From: Paraspadella gotoi
Taxonomy: Eukaryota; Chaetognatha
Assembly (NCBI GenBank): GCA_051294375.1
Contig: CM119265.1
Span: forward strand, 8,440,772 to 8,504,771
Direction of reading: 5' to 3'
Length of the DNA: 64,000 nucleotides
Shown here: in pieces, positions 49,451 through 63,149 of the stretch
How the letters are laid out: each line of letters opens with the position of its first letter
How positions within the stretch are numbered: position 1 is the first letter of the stretch
Notes under the pieces: model-generated
What the model was told of the DNA's origin: nothing
Database searches by the model: none
The model's input: only the letters and a program-made list of their open reading frames with translations
Position numbers and translations under genes: made by a program

Positions 49451-51836
49451 ATCTATCTATCTATCTATAAATCTTTTCCTCACTTCTTATGTTTTAACCC
49501 TTGACTTTCGGAACAGGAGAAAGAAAAGCAAGTAGAGAAAAGTAAGTGAGAGAAGAATAGAAAATCAAGTCTCATCATCCAAAAATAGAGAACTGACCCG
49601 TGACGAGTCCCTCGACGGTGATGCTGTTGACGAAAGAGTTGCGGTTTCGTCGGGACGGAGGAGGGACGACGTACTTGGAGGGATTCTCGTCAATGTCGTG
49701 GATGACGGGAGCGATCTCCAGCAGCTTGTCCTGATCCAAGGGAGTGGGAGAAAGAGGATCCTTGGAAATTTACTTACCCCAGGATTCTTGGATTCTTTAA
49801 ACTCACCCGGATATGCAGATGCAAACTGTTGGCGGCGAACATGGCTGCGCCGGTTCCGGCGTGACCGTCAAAGACGCCGAAGTAAGTGAAGGTGAATGTT
49901 TCGACGCCGTCGTCGACCGGCGCCTCCTCCATCGGCGCCGGACGAATCTCGGCGAGGTCGTCCGGCGACGAGTTTATTCTCAGGTCCGACCGGGAACCTG
50001 CGGAGCTGCCGGCTGCGTCACTGCCACCGCTGCCGCCGCGGCCACGGCTTCTGTCGCTGCCGCTGCGCGATTTGACGCGGGGCCGTTTCGTCGTTACGAT
50101 GCGTTTTTGCTCCCTGGTGGAAAGGGATACATAGGCAAGACAAGATAAAACAAGAAAAGAAAAGAAAAGAAAAGAAAAGAAAAGAAAAGAAAAGAAAAGA
50201 AAAGAAAAGAAAAGAAAAGAAAAGAAAAGAAAAGAAAAGAAATCAATCCAATCAATCACTAAATCAACGAATAAATCAACCATTCACGCAATTCAATCAA
50301 TCCAGTCAATCGAAATCCCTTCGATCCGAATCCTAATTCCTCACGCGTAATTCCTCGTGACGACCCGGCCGTGTCTCAGCGTGATGTTGATCTTGTGAAT
50401 GGCGGCCTGATCCTCGTTGACTTTGCTCTTTCCCGAGTTGACGACCTCAGCGTAGCCGGAGTTCCAGACGAGAGAGAGAGAGTTGCGGGGAATGAGTATG
50501 GGACGGAGGACTATGGGCGGGGGGGGGGAGAGAGAGAGAGAGAGAGAGGGACAGGATAGAGAGAGGAAAAGAAGGGAGGGAGAGGAGAGTGAAGGAGTGA
50601 TATGTGTGAATTTTTAGCCGACCAATCGCGAAATTTTTCTTTTTTTCTTACTGCGAGATCTCCCATGAGAAAAAAGAAATAGATTAAAGAGAAAGAGAGC
50701 GACAGCGAAAGGGAGAGACAGAGACAAGTTGGGTAAAAAAAAAAAAACCCTTGTAAATTCAATCGTAGAAAACTTGGCCTTGAGTCCGACGGTCGGGAAC
50801 TACTTTATGAACGAAGCGGACTAGAATGACGTTCGGCTTGTCTAACCCTTTTCCTTACCCTTTGACCTCTTTCTCTCCGCCAATCCAACGACCCCGTGCA
50901 CTATGAGCCTCGACCATAGATGGAGCCCATGCAACATACGACCATACGTAGATTCGACCCCGTTTTACGCCGTCGCACCGACCAATTGATTCCCCTTAAA
51001 AAAAGCTCGACACTTATTGCTCCCAACTTCGAAATATTCTGCCGCCGCCCNNNNNNNNNNGGCGGTAATAAATGACGGCAAATGTCTGTCTCTATCTTTC
51101 TCTCTACCTCCTTCCTTCCTCTCTCTCTCTCTCTATTTCAACGAATCAACCACCAAGTTTCAACAATCCCTCTCCCTCTCTCTCTTTCCCTCCTTCCCTC
51201 ACCGTCGTATATTTTCTTTTTATTGTCATTCGGTCGATCGTGTTTTGAAGTATCTCCGACTTTAACGTCGCTACTTTTCGACATCGAATTAAACCATTGA
51301 ACTTCGCCGTTTCATCCCCCGGATGTACAACAAAAAGCTTCGAATGTTGAGCCTCATCGATCCTCGTTTCTGTCCTCAAAGGTCGAGGGGCGTATTAACA
51401 AGTTTATCTGCCTTCATTTGCCGCTGGCAAGTTTATTGGCGCCGTCGTCTCATTCTGTCTTCAGCTCTTCCCTTCCCGACTCTTGCCAAGGACCTCCTTT
51501 TCAAACCTATTTATTTCCATAATTAACAATAAAATGCTTTTCCAAACGTTGCAACAAAATCTCAGTCGCTCTCGACTTTCACTCATTCCGCGGTTTCCGA
51601 TCGACAACAACCATTCCCCACCCACCCCCCTTTGCACCCCCCTTCCTCTCACTTTGGTCGCACGACGCCTGAACTTCGTCGTCGGACAGCTTGAGGAAAG
51701 ACGGGCGCCCGTAAGGGAATTTCGTGTCGAGCTTGGGTTCCCTCGGCGCGAGGACGACGTCGGCGCCGGTCTCCTCTTCCACGGGCGCCAACACGTCCAG
51801 CGCGTAGGTCATCGCCGTCCGGAATCGCCCCAACAT
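43264..51836 (-). CDS. PPM1H: PPM1H/J/M-type PP2C Ser/Thr phosphatase, nine-exon gene (whole locus)
   Basis: Metal-dependent protein phosphatase of the PP2C (PPM) family, removing phosphate from Ser/Thr using two metal ions. I assembled nine coding exons by hand: 51653-51836, 50345-50510, 49807-50113, 49598-49730, 49028-49194, 48630-48812, 48227-48367, 44661-44912 and 43264-44325. Splice phases match at every junction except around exons 6/7. Predicted length is about 864 residues; human PPM1H is about 514, from memory. Visible family landmarks: N-terminal FPYGRPSFL, GYAEVVNSGKS..NEDQ (~80-96), FDGHAG (~198-203), SGGCT..YVANAGDSRAI, ATDGLWD (~467-473), YTLAAQDLVM and SEDDVTCLVIPL (~533-544). 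These are specific to the PPM1H/J/M subgroup; I cannot decide which paralogue, so the symbol is a best guess. Residues ~545-864 are an unusual Gly/Ser then Asp/Ser-rich tail. Exons 6 and 7 carry small frame disruptions, probably sequence errors. Introns hold TATC, AAAAG and GAT repeats and a 10-N gap. Confidence 0.9.
44437..44482 (+). repeat. (GAT)n microsatellite in phosphatase intron 8
   Basis: About 15 GAT units, followed by looser GAT/AAT sequence to about 44520. Confidence 0.97.
44661..44912 (-). CDS. PPM1H: PPM1H-like exon 8 (ATDGLWD motif)
   Basis: Acceptor TTCCGGTCAG, phase 0. Encodes VFDTEIRLKPFLLPTPEILV, SIDDVVVMATDGLWDVMSND and QRYTLAAQDLVMQ. The Asp residues of ATDGLWD are metal ligands in PP2C enzymes. 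I end the exon at CAG|GTGGTT (44661) because this keeps phase 0 into exon 9. An alternative donor, GG|GTAAGG at 44625, would shift the frame and lose SEDDVT. The 3.3-kb intron upstream is AT-rich with no clear gene. Confidence 0.92.
44913..48226 (-). other. Phosphatase intron 7 (~3.3 kb)
   Basis: AT-rich, with long homopolymers, an AT-dinucleotide region near 47560-47620 and a short (CT)n at 46940. A 69-codon plus-strand frame at 46454 shows no recognisable domain. No nested gene is supported. Confidence 0.8.
48227..48367 (-). CDS. PPM1H: PPM1H-like exon 7, internal compensating frameshifts
   Basis: Acceptor AACCTCCAG, donor CAG|GTTTCT, phase 0 at its 3' end. It reads through as GWSIKT...VPYIREAVGKRKAK...QGFGDFDTQ and joins exon 8 (VFDTEIRLKPF) correctly. 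Between KRKAK and GFGD, however, the open frame reads SCAQPSSAR, while the neighbouring frame reads VMRTAIECT, matching the conserved KARVMATIGVTRGLGD region. Two opposite indels would reconcile them. The conserved Gly-Asp of GFGD is kept. Confidence 0.72.
48630..48812 (-). CDS. PPM1H: PPM1H-like exon 6, frame disrupted
   Basis: Family-like pieces lie in three different frames: LSTTDFTP, then ETEASRIQELASSH, then ALTGDEFSPLQYLKRRRRRT and DLLQDHNMQLGK. These correspond in order to the family's SSEFTPETERQRLQYL, LLGNEF and RDFNM segments. The acceptor CGTCAG at 48813-48815 is good; the donor (A|GTAGGT, after 48630) is uncertain and does not give a clean phase into exon 7. At least two single-base indels are needed to restore one frame. 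Sequence error is likelier than a pseudogene because the flanking exons are intact, but that is inference. Confidence 0.65.
49028..49194 (-). CDS. PPM1H: PPM1H-like exon 5 (SGGCT / ANAGDSRA motifs)
   Basis: Acceptor CTCAAG, donor AAG|GTAAGA. Encodes AIENAFQLMDTQIAVERSAF, then RVSGGCTCVVALVFRNKIYV and ANAGDSRAILIRDGK, the central PP2C beta-sandwich signature. One of the strongest matches in the window. The intron before it holds a long TCTA/TATC array. Confidence 0.93.
49374..49469 (+). repeat. (TCTA)n microsatellite in phosphatase intron 4
   Basis: About 24 TCTA units with one TTCT interruption near 49445. Reads as GATA repeats in the sense of the host gene. Confidence 0.97.
49598..49730 (-). 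CDS. PPM1H: PPM1H-like exon 4
   Basis: Acceptor GATCAG, phase 0, encoding DKLLEIAPVIHDIDENPSKY and onward to NSITVEGLVTG. It ends in phase 1 (ACG G|GTCAGT) so that the next exon completes LVTG-AIENAF, equivalent to the family's LVIGALESAF. It is the least conserved exon in its middle, supported mainly by phase and flanking continuity. Confidence 0.82.
49807..50113 (-). CDS. PPM1H: PPM1H-like exon 3 (DGHAG motif)
   Basis: Acceptor CCACCAG, donor CGG|GTGAGT. Encodes a basic, Ser/Gly-rich linker (EQKRIVTTKRPRVKS and onward, ~117-180), then the catalytic motif FTYFGVFDGHAGTGAAMF, in which the Asp and Gly of DGH belong to the metal site of PP2C enzymes, then NSLHLHIR. The linker replaces a variable loop of similar position in vertebrate relatives. 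Confidence 0.9.
50151..50240 (+). repeat. (AAAAG)n microsatellite in phosphatase intron 2
   Basis: About 17 pentamer units. In the sense of the gene it is a (CTTTT)n polypyrimidine run just upstream of the exon 3 acceptor region. Confidence 0.97.
50345..50510 (-). CDS. PPM1H: PPM1H-like exon 2
   Basis: Follows an ATAG acceptor and completes an Ile codon from exon 1, giving DQ-I-LRPILIP, which matches the family's DHIARPILI pattern. It then encodes WNSGYAEVVNSGKSKVNEDQ, the first PP2C motif, including the conserved Glu-Asp of NEDQ. It ends in phase 2 before a GTGAGG donor. A CT-rich stretch inside the exon encodes SLSL, so the microsatellite reaches into coding sequence here. Confidence 0.88.
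51051..51060. other. Assembly gap (10 N) in phosphatase intron 1
   Basis: Flanked by GCCGCCGCCC and GGCGG, so probably a GC-rich hairpin or triplet run. Confidence 1.
51653..51836 (-). CDS. PPM1H: PPM1H-like exon 1 (start codon, N-terminal signature)
   Basis: First coding exon, residues 1-61. The ATG at 51836 is chosen because the protein starts MLGRFRTAM, like the MLxR start of the family, and runs into KFPYGRPSFLKLSDDEVQAS, the subgroup's conserved N-terminal block. The exon ends in phase 1 before a GTGAGAG donor. Upstream on this strand lies C-rich sequence and a CpG-dense stretch about 0.4 kb away; untranslated exons are not resolved. Confidence 0.88.
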
Positions 51837-52250
51837 TGTGTCTCTTTGGCGCCGTCTTTGTTTTGAAGGGGGGGTGGTGAAAGGGATGGGGGGCGGGTGG
51901 CAGGGGGACGAGGAGACGATGAAAGTCTTATAACAAAGGGAACCTGAAAAGAAGCTTTTTGTAAGGTGTGATGCCGGTGGCGGGGGGGCGGGAGTAGAGG
52001 GTTGATTCTTTTTCGCGGAATGGGATTCGGAGAGACCAACGAATTAAAATAGACAATAATAGTTTCAATGTCCAGAACCGAGAAGGAGTTTAGTCGTATA
52101 TGGATCAGTTAAATTTCTGAATATTCAGATCTGAAGTAAAAAGGCAAAGCGGGACGCAATCAAAGACGTATTTCTTTAGGGGTCAGCGTTCTCAGGGGGA
52201 TTCTAACGAAACAAGCGTCAAACGAAAAACAATTAGAAATCACGGCACGC

Positions 52251-52325
52251 TCCAGCCGCGGCGGCGGCACCAGGCGGCGCAGACGCGGCGTTGGCGGCTC
52301 CGGCGGCCGCGGCGGCTCGGTCCCT
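52251..52325 (-). promoter_or_regulatory. CpG-dense stretch upstream of the phosphatase start
   Basis: GC-rich, (GGC)n-like sequence about 0.42 kb upstream of the ATG at 51836. Plausible promoter or 5' untranslated exon of that gene; no TATA box was identified. Confidence 0.3.
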
Positions 52326-52801
52326 TGAGATTTATTTCACCCCAGAGACACTTCCCTCTTATTTCCAACTTATTTCCAACGATTTCCGTCTCTGCTCAGC
52401 GACGATCCTTATTTTTTGGGGTTTTAATTATTTAGATTTTTTTTCGATTATTTACTTATTATTTTTTTTTTTCTAGTTTTTTTTTTTGTTGCGAAGAATT
52501 AATTGAGAATTTTGCGCGCGATTCAAAATGATTTCAAGTTACTCCCCGTTTTTAAAGGAAGCAAAAAAAAGATAAACATTAGTCGTCCACAATTACGTTT
52601 CTCTTGGTATCTTGTTTTGCCTTTTGTTTCTGCGGATTATTGCACAAAACAGATCATCAGCTCTCCTCGCGCCTTCACAATGGGAGTGCCGTTTGAATTA
52701 TTCCACCCTGTAAATAAAAAAAAAGGAAAGACATAATACCGGGAGATAAAATTTATTTTATGCGTGCCTTGTGCTCTAGCATCGTTTGCAGACCATCTCG
52801 C

Positions 52802-52866
<65 letters not shown>

Positions 52867-53853
52867 TCACTTTCTCTCTATTTTTCTATCTCCCTCCCTG
52901 ATTCAATTCTCGCAAATGGGTTTCTCTTGCGTCAACAAATATTTTTTTTTACTAAAAAAAAAAAACGGAAAATTTCTTTCCCTCTATCACTGAGAAGAAA
53001 ACGGACGTTATTGGGTTATCATCTCACGGAACCTTTTCGCTGTAAAAGCTAAGAGCTTTCTCTCTCTCCCATTAGATGCCGGCGGCGGAACCAAAAAGAC
53101 ATTGTAAAAAGATTGAAGCGAAAAAAGACGGCGGTTCTTAATGACGGAGACAAAGCTGACAATGACGAATGACAATGGCGAAAGATAGTTTTTAAAACAA
53201 TGACAATTACAAAAAAAAAACGATGCTAAGCTGATGAAGCTTCGCCGAAGAAGGGAGAGAACATAAAACGCGAGACAACGGGAAAAAAATGTGACAGAAA
53301 ACATTATGACAACAGATGAAGATAATGGGAACTTTCGCTTCATACTTGATAGAGTTTATAAATTTAACTCCGTTGTTAATTGGCACCTAATGTCATTTTT
53401 CCCCCGTTGGCATTTTAATCACCTAAAGTGTCGAGGACGACGACGACGACGACGACGACGACAACGACAATGTAACTTCTTTTCAGGCCGTAAATTAGAG
53501 GCAAGGGCGATACAACTCATTGGTTATGCAAAGAGCCCGGGCGTTTAGAGCGGAAAGGCATTACCTCACCTCGCAACCCGGCCAAAAATAAACAAACACC
53601 GTTGGCGAAGGGAGAGAGAAAAAGAGGCTCTCCGGGCTAAAAGTTTAACTTTTCAGTGGGGAGAGAGAGAGAGACGGAAGCGCCGCGAATCACGGCGCTC
53701 GTCCCTACAGAAATCGATGAAGTTTTAGTATAAAAAACTTGAAGATTCAAAACGGGAAGCGAAAATGGAGAAAAGTCGGAATAAAAGAAAAAGAAATTTA
53801 AAAAAAAATTGTGAAGTAGAAAAGAATAAGAGAGGAACCAGAGCAAAGAGTTA

Positions 53854-53883
53854 CTATCTAGGAAAAAAGTTAGAAACATTTTT
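53854..53883 (+). repeat. Left terminal inverted repeat of the Tc1-type MITE
   Basis: 30 bp, starting CTATCTAGG directly after TA; exact reverse complement of 54441-54470. Confidence 0.95.
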
Positions 53884-54146
53884 AATTGAGGATATCTACT
53901 CGAAAACTTGCTCGATTTTTAAAAAATCAGGATGTTTCAGATTCTACACTAAATTTCCTTTCAGTTGCTTCCTTCCATTTTTTCGTAGATCCAACCGTAT
54001 AGAAGTTAGAGGCAAAATAATATTGCTACCTCAAGTAAAAAATGGCGGAAAAAATCGCCTTTAGTTTTCCACAATTCTTGGTATTGAGTTATTTGTTTCT
54101 ATTTCAAATTGAGTTAGTTATTTTTTTCATTTTTTTAAATTTGGTT

Positions 54147-54386
54147 ATGCTGAATAGACAGCCCCTCTCTTTGGTTCATAAAGGTGCAATTGTAGCTCTG
54201 AGAAAAGAGGGAAAGACGCAACAATTCATCAGCAATAGACTTGGAACATCAACATCGGGGCTGAAAAGAATTGCGCTAAAGGTGTGGAAAAACATTTCAC
54301 CTTGGTACCTCAATTCGCTTTACGAGAGCATGCCCAGACGAATGCAGGCAGTGGTCGATGCCGAGGGAGGGCATACCAAATATTGA
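54147..54386 (+). pseudogene. Internally deleted Tc1-like transposase (HTH plus C-terminal tail)
   Basis: 79-residue open frame inside the MITE. Residues ~8-46 (VHKGAIVALRKEGKTQQFIS, NRLGTSTSGLKRIALKV) match the first helix-turn-helix of Tc1 transposases. Residues ~47-79 (NISPWYLNSLYESMPRRMQA, VVDAEGGHTKY) match the extreme C-terminus, where family members end SMPRRxxAVIxAxGGHTKY. The DDE catalytic core between them is missing, yet the junction keeps the frame. It cannot be a catalytic transposase; it could at most be a DNA-binding remnant. An AATAAA follows at about 54422. Confidence 0.85.
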
Positions 54387-54440
54387 GAATGTTTTACCCA
54401 TGTTTTGTATATTTTTTATTGAATAAATGAACTTTAAAAA

Positions 54441-54470
54441 AAAAATGTTTCTAACTTTTTTCCTAGATAG
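54441..54470 (-). repeat. Right terminal inverted repeat of the Tc1-type MITE
   Basis: 30 bp, ending CCTAGATAG directly before TA; exact reverse complement of 53854-53883. Confidence 0.95.
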
Positions 54471-54738
54471 TACGAGAGAACGAAAACTAAATTAAATTTT
54501 TATAAAAAAAAAAATTTGAATGGTCGATCCTTTTTTGAAAAGGAGCAAAAAATTATTTCTTTTCATTTTCCACGAGATAGATCGAGAAGGCGTTTCTGAA
54601 GTTCGATAAAATGTTCTGTATTATGATGTTGACCGCAAGAGCCTTTTCACGATTCGCGTTTCCTTCCCAAAATCGTCATGTTAAACATTAACGACGAACT
54701 TTAAATTAACAAAAAAATTGTCTCGGTTCTCAAAACTC

Positions 54739-54856
54739 ATGAAATCAATTTTTCAAAACCGAAACCCGTTTTCGTCTTTTACGCCTTCAGCGTCGCTCCG
54801 GACAGAAATTTTCGTCGAAGGGAAAAAGCTGTTCAAACAAGTTCCACTAAAGATTT

Positions 54857-54896
<40 letters not shown>

Positions 54897-54981
54897 TTTT
54901 GACGACGTAAATTATGTAGGTTATGTAAATCGTAACGATTACGTCGATTTAGTCAATAATTATTTTTACGGCGAAAATTAA
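54739..54981 (+). CDS. Candidate small acidic ORF (80 aa) with poly-Asp run
   Basis: Starts MKSIFQNRNPFSSFTPSASL, continues RTEIFVEGKKLFKQVPLKIY, then 13 Asp encoded by (GAC)n, then FDDVNYVGYVNRNDYVDLVN to a TAA. The frame is open further upstream from a stop near 54680. Lies about 270 bp beyond the Tc1 MITE. No family recognised; may be a chance opening across a triplet array. Confidence 0.25.
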
Positions 54982-55232
54982 TCCTCTTTCGGGAAAAAAT
55001 TTGAATACGTACTTAGAAATTCCGGTTTCGACAGAATGATTTCGTTATTTCTGTTAACTTTCGTTGTCGTCGTCGTCGTCGTCGTCGTCGCGGTTTTAGA
55101 CTTTCGAGCGGTCGGTATCGGCGTTGGCGGCGTTGGCGGCGTTGGCGGCGGCGGCGTTTGCTGCAGTTTTGGCAGCCGCGTTAACAGCGGCGTAGGCAAC
55201 GATCCAATTCACGTGTTTTGCTTCTGTTGACG

Positions 55233-55437
55233 NNNNNNNNNNNNNNNNNNNNNNNNNNNNNNNNNNNNNNNNNNNNNNNNNNNNNNNNNNNNNNNNNNNN
55301 NNNNNNNNNNNNNNNNNNNNNNNNNNNNNNNNNNNNNNNNNNNNNNNNNNNNNNNNNNNNNNNNNNNNNNNNNNNNNNNNNNNNNNNNNNNNNNNNNNNN
55401 NNNNNNNNNNNNNNNNNNNNNNNNNNNNNNNNNNNNN
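55233..55437. other. Assembly gap (205 N)
   Basis: Run of N between GC-rich triplet sequence and CCCAACCC. Confidence 1.
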
Positions 55438-55713
55438 CCCAACCCTCATTCTTCCCCCGCGACAATACTTTTCCCCGAGTCGATCATCGTCGCCGAAATT
55501 TCGCTCTCGTTGTTGAGTTTGTTGCTTCTCGGATGTTTAGCTGCAGCAAAAACTGCTGCTCATCGCCGCAAAAAGTATTGCTCTTTGCCGAAAGCTGCGC
55601 CGACGATGCGGCTTAGTCGTTTCCGATATTTTGTCCGCCTCTGGTGTATCTATGGCCTCTGGAAATCTTCTTGTTTACAGTTCGGGTCTCTGATTTCTTC
55701 TGCTTTTTTTTTT

Positions 55714-55866
55714 NNNNNNNNNNNNNNNNNNNNNNNNNNNNNNNNNNNNNNNNNNNNNNNNNNNNNNNNNNNNNNNNNNNNNNNNNNNNNNNNNNNNNNN
55801 NNNNNNNNNNNNNNNNNNNNNNNNNNNNNNNNNNNNNNNNNNNNNNNNNNNNNNNNNNNNNNNNNN
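55714..55866. other. Assembly gap (153 N)
   Basis: Run of N following poly-T. Confidence 1.
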
Positions 55867-56532
55867 AAAGTCTAGAGAACAAAGAGAAGAAGGACGAGAG
55901 AAAATGTGAAGATAAGATGAGGAAAATGGAAGCAATTGATGATGGAAAAGGAGAGATAAGATGTGAAAAATGGAAGCTGTTGACGATGGAAAAGGAGAGA
56001 TAAGATTATGTGAAAATTGGAGTGGAAATGATAAGAAAGACCAAAGTTGAAATGGAACTCGAGTACAACGGGCTTGAGAAGAAACGGGACGCCAAGAAAG
56101 AAACGACAATGACATTTGCTGAACCAACTGTTACATAGTCTTATGTAAATGAAGAAAACGACGTTGCTAACAAAGAATGTTAACTAAGTTAATGGACGCA
56201 GCAAGAGGGAGGAGGTTAACGAAAAAAATGAGAGAGAAAAATGGGAACGAGACAAAAAAAAAAAAATTGTTCGCACGAAAGGAGCAAAAAAAACAAAACG
56301 GGACGACAGAGAGAAAATGCAACTAGGAAGTAACAGAGAAAACTCAGCACAAAACTAAGAGATGAAAATTTTAATTTTACGTTCGCAGATTTATTGATTG
56401 ATTTATATGAACAGATTTATTTTATATTCATGCAGATATTTCTAGGCAGAGGTTCTTCGTTGCAACAGCCCTTGGCTGAGCGCAATCGTCAACTCGGAAA
56501 GAAAGGAAACAACCAATAAAAAAGAAAAAAAA

Positions 56533-56663
56533 NNNNNNNNNNNNNNNNNNNNNNNNNNNNNNNNNNNNNNNNNNNNNNNNNNNNNNNNNNNNNNNNNNNN
56601 NNNNNNNNNNNNNNNNNNNNNNNNNNNNNNNNNNNNNNNNNNNNNNNNNNNNNNNNNNNNNNN
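56533..56663. other. Assembly gap (131 N)
   Basis: Run of N directly before copy A of the 0.9-kb repeat. Confidence 1.
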
Positions 56664-56832
56664 TCGCGTTTCGATGACGATGTTGTTATTGTTGTTGTTG
56701 TTGTTAGTATTGTTATTGTTGTTGTTGTTTTTTATTTCTCATCGGTCGAGAGTTTTGATCGTCTTTGGTTTCGAATTTATGAAAGGAAAAACCACGTTAC
56801 TTTCATACGGCAGCTGTTTCTCACGCCGTTTC

Positions 56833-56880
<48 letters not shown>

Positions 56881-57541
56881 ATCTTGGGACCCCAGAGGAT
56901 TCAGATTTGTCTTGAAAAGTCGTAACATGATTTTGAATTCAGTTTCGTTACATGCGATCGGGATATCGTGACCTGACGCTTCGGCGTTCGCTACAAGGGG
57001 GCGAGTCTGGGACAAACTTGTTTCGACTTTTTTTAGAAGACGAATTCCACGTCGTTGTTTCGTAGGTCGGTTTGCCATTTCAATTTGGTTCAAGGTTTTT
57101 CTTAAAAATGGTTAGCACTTGGCAGAATCAAAAGCAGCAAAGAGATATTTCGTTTCAGCAATGACAGATGTTTCGTAAAAAACGGATTTTCGCAATAGGC
57201 AAAATTTAATCAATTTTAGAAAGAAAAAAAAAACAAAAAAAACAAAAAAAAAAACAACAAAACGATCGATCCAAAGTTACGGAGCAATGATCTCTCTATT
57301 TCTTTCTCCCCGTTTCCTCTCTTTCTCTTCTCTTTTTTTTACCTATCTTTTGTGTCGAAAACCGGTTTTTCCGTTCGCTACTTTGACGTCCAGCCGAACC
57401 ATCGAAGAGAAAATACACAGACATCGTGGAAGAAAAAAAATCGTCAGAAAAAAAAAAACAACGGAATTTGGGGGGAAAAAATGCGAGGAACCAAAGGAAG
57501 GCGGTTGAGCCGAGGGAACGGTCGGAAGATTGTACTTCGTA
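56664..57541 (+). repeat. ~0.9-kb direct repeat, copy A
   Basis: Starts TCGCGTTTCGATGACGATG directly after an N gap and ends GGTCGGAAGATTGTACTTCG before the next gap. Contains a GTT array, a CT array and an A/C-rich stretch (57220-57262). Copy B follows the 25-N gap. Confidence 0.88.
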
Positions 57542-57566
57542 NNNNNNNNNNNNNNNNNNNNNNNNN
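57542..57566. other. Assembly gap (25 N)
   Basis: Separates the two copies of the 0.9-kb repeat. Confidence 1.
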
Positions 57567-57730
57567 TCGCGTTTCGATGACGATGTTGTTATTGTTGTTG
57601 TTGTTGTTAGTATTGTTATTGTTGTTGTTGTTTTATTTCTCATCCGCTCGAGAGTTTGATAGTCTTAGTTTCGAATTTATGAAGGAAAAACCACGTTACT
57701 TTTCATACGGCAGCTGGTTTCTTCACGCCG

Positions 57731-57776
<46 letters not shown>

Positions 57777-58487
57777 GTCTCTCTCCTCTCTCTCTCTATC
57801 TCTCTCTCTCTTGATCTTGGGACCCCAGTGGATTCAGATTGTCTTATGAAAAGGTCGTAACATGATTTTTGAATTCAGTTCGTTACATGCGATCGGGATA
57901 TCGTGACTGACGCTTCGGCGTTCGCTACAAGGGGGCGAGTCTGGGACAAACTTGTTCGACTTTTTTTAGAAGACGAATTCCACGTCGTTGTTTCGTAGGT
58001 CGGTTTGCCATTTCAATTTTGTTCAAGGTTTTTCTTAAAAATGGTTAGCACTGGCAGAATCAAAGCAGCAAAGAGATATTTCGTTTCAGCAATGACAGAT
58101 GTTCGTAAAAAAAGGATTTCGCAATAGCAAAATTTAATCAATTTTAAAAAAGAAAAAAAACAAAAAAACAAAAAAAAAACAACAAACGATCGATCCACAA
58201 GATACGGAGCCAATGATCTCTCTATTTCTTTCTCCCCGTTTCCTCTCTTTCTCTTCTCTTTTTTTTTTTTTACCTATCTTATGTGTCGAAAAACCGGTTT
58301 TTTCCGTCGCTCTTTTTGACGTACCAGACCGAACCATCGAAAGAAAAATACACAGAACATCGTGAAGAAAAAAATATCAATCGATCCAGAAAAAAACAAC
58401 GGAATTTTGGGGGGAAAAAAATGCGAGGAACAAAGAAGGCGGTTGAGCCGAGGGAGAGCGGTCGGAAGATTGTACTTCGTACAGGAA
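57567..58487 (+). repeat. ~0.9-kb direct repeat, copy B
   Basis: Starts with the same TCGCGTTTCGATGACGATG and ends with GGTCGGAAGATTGTACTTCG, continuing into unique sequence. Indel-type differences from copy A; the gap between the copies supports an assembly artefact. Confidence 0.88.

Positions 58488-63149
<4,662 letters not shown>

Larger units (their letters stand above)
53854..54470 (+). mobile_element. Tc1/mariner-type MITE with intact TIRs and TA target duplication
   Basis: 617-bp element. The terminal inverted repeats are 30 bp and identical base for base (853+1 to 54470 inward), beginning CTATCTAGGAAAAAAG. TA dinucleotides at 53852-53853 and 54471-54472 are the expected Tc1/mariner target-site duplication. 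The interior encodes fused ends of a Tc1-like transposase. The perfect repeats suggest a young copy, moved in trans by a full-length relative elsewhere in the genome (inference). Confidence 0.93.
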
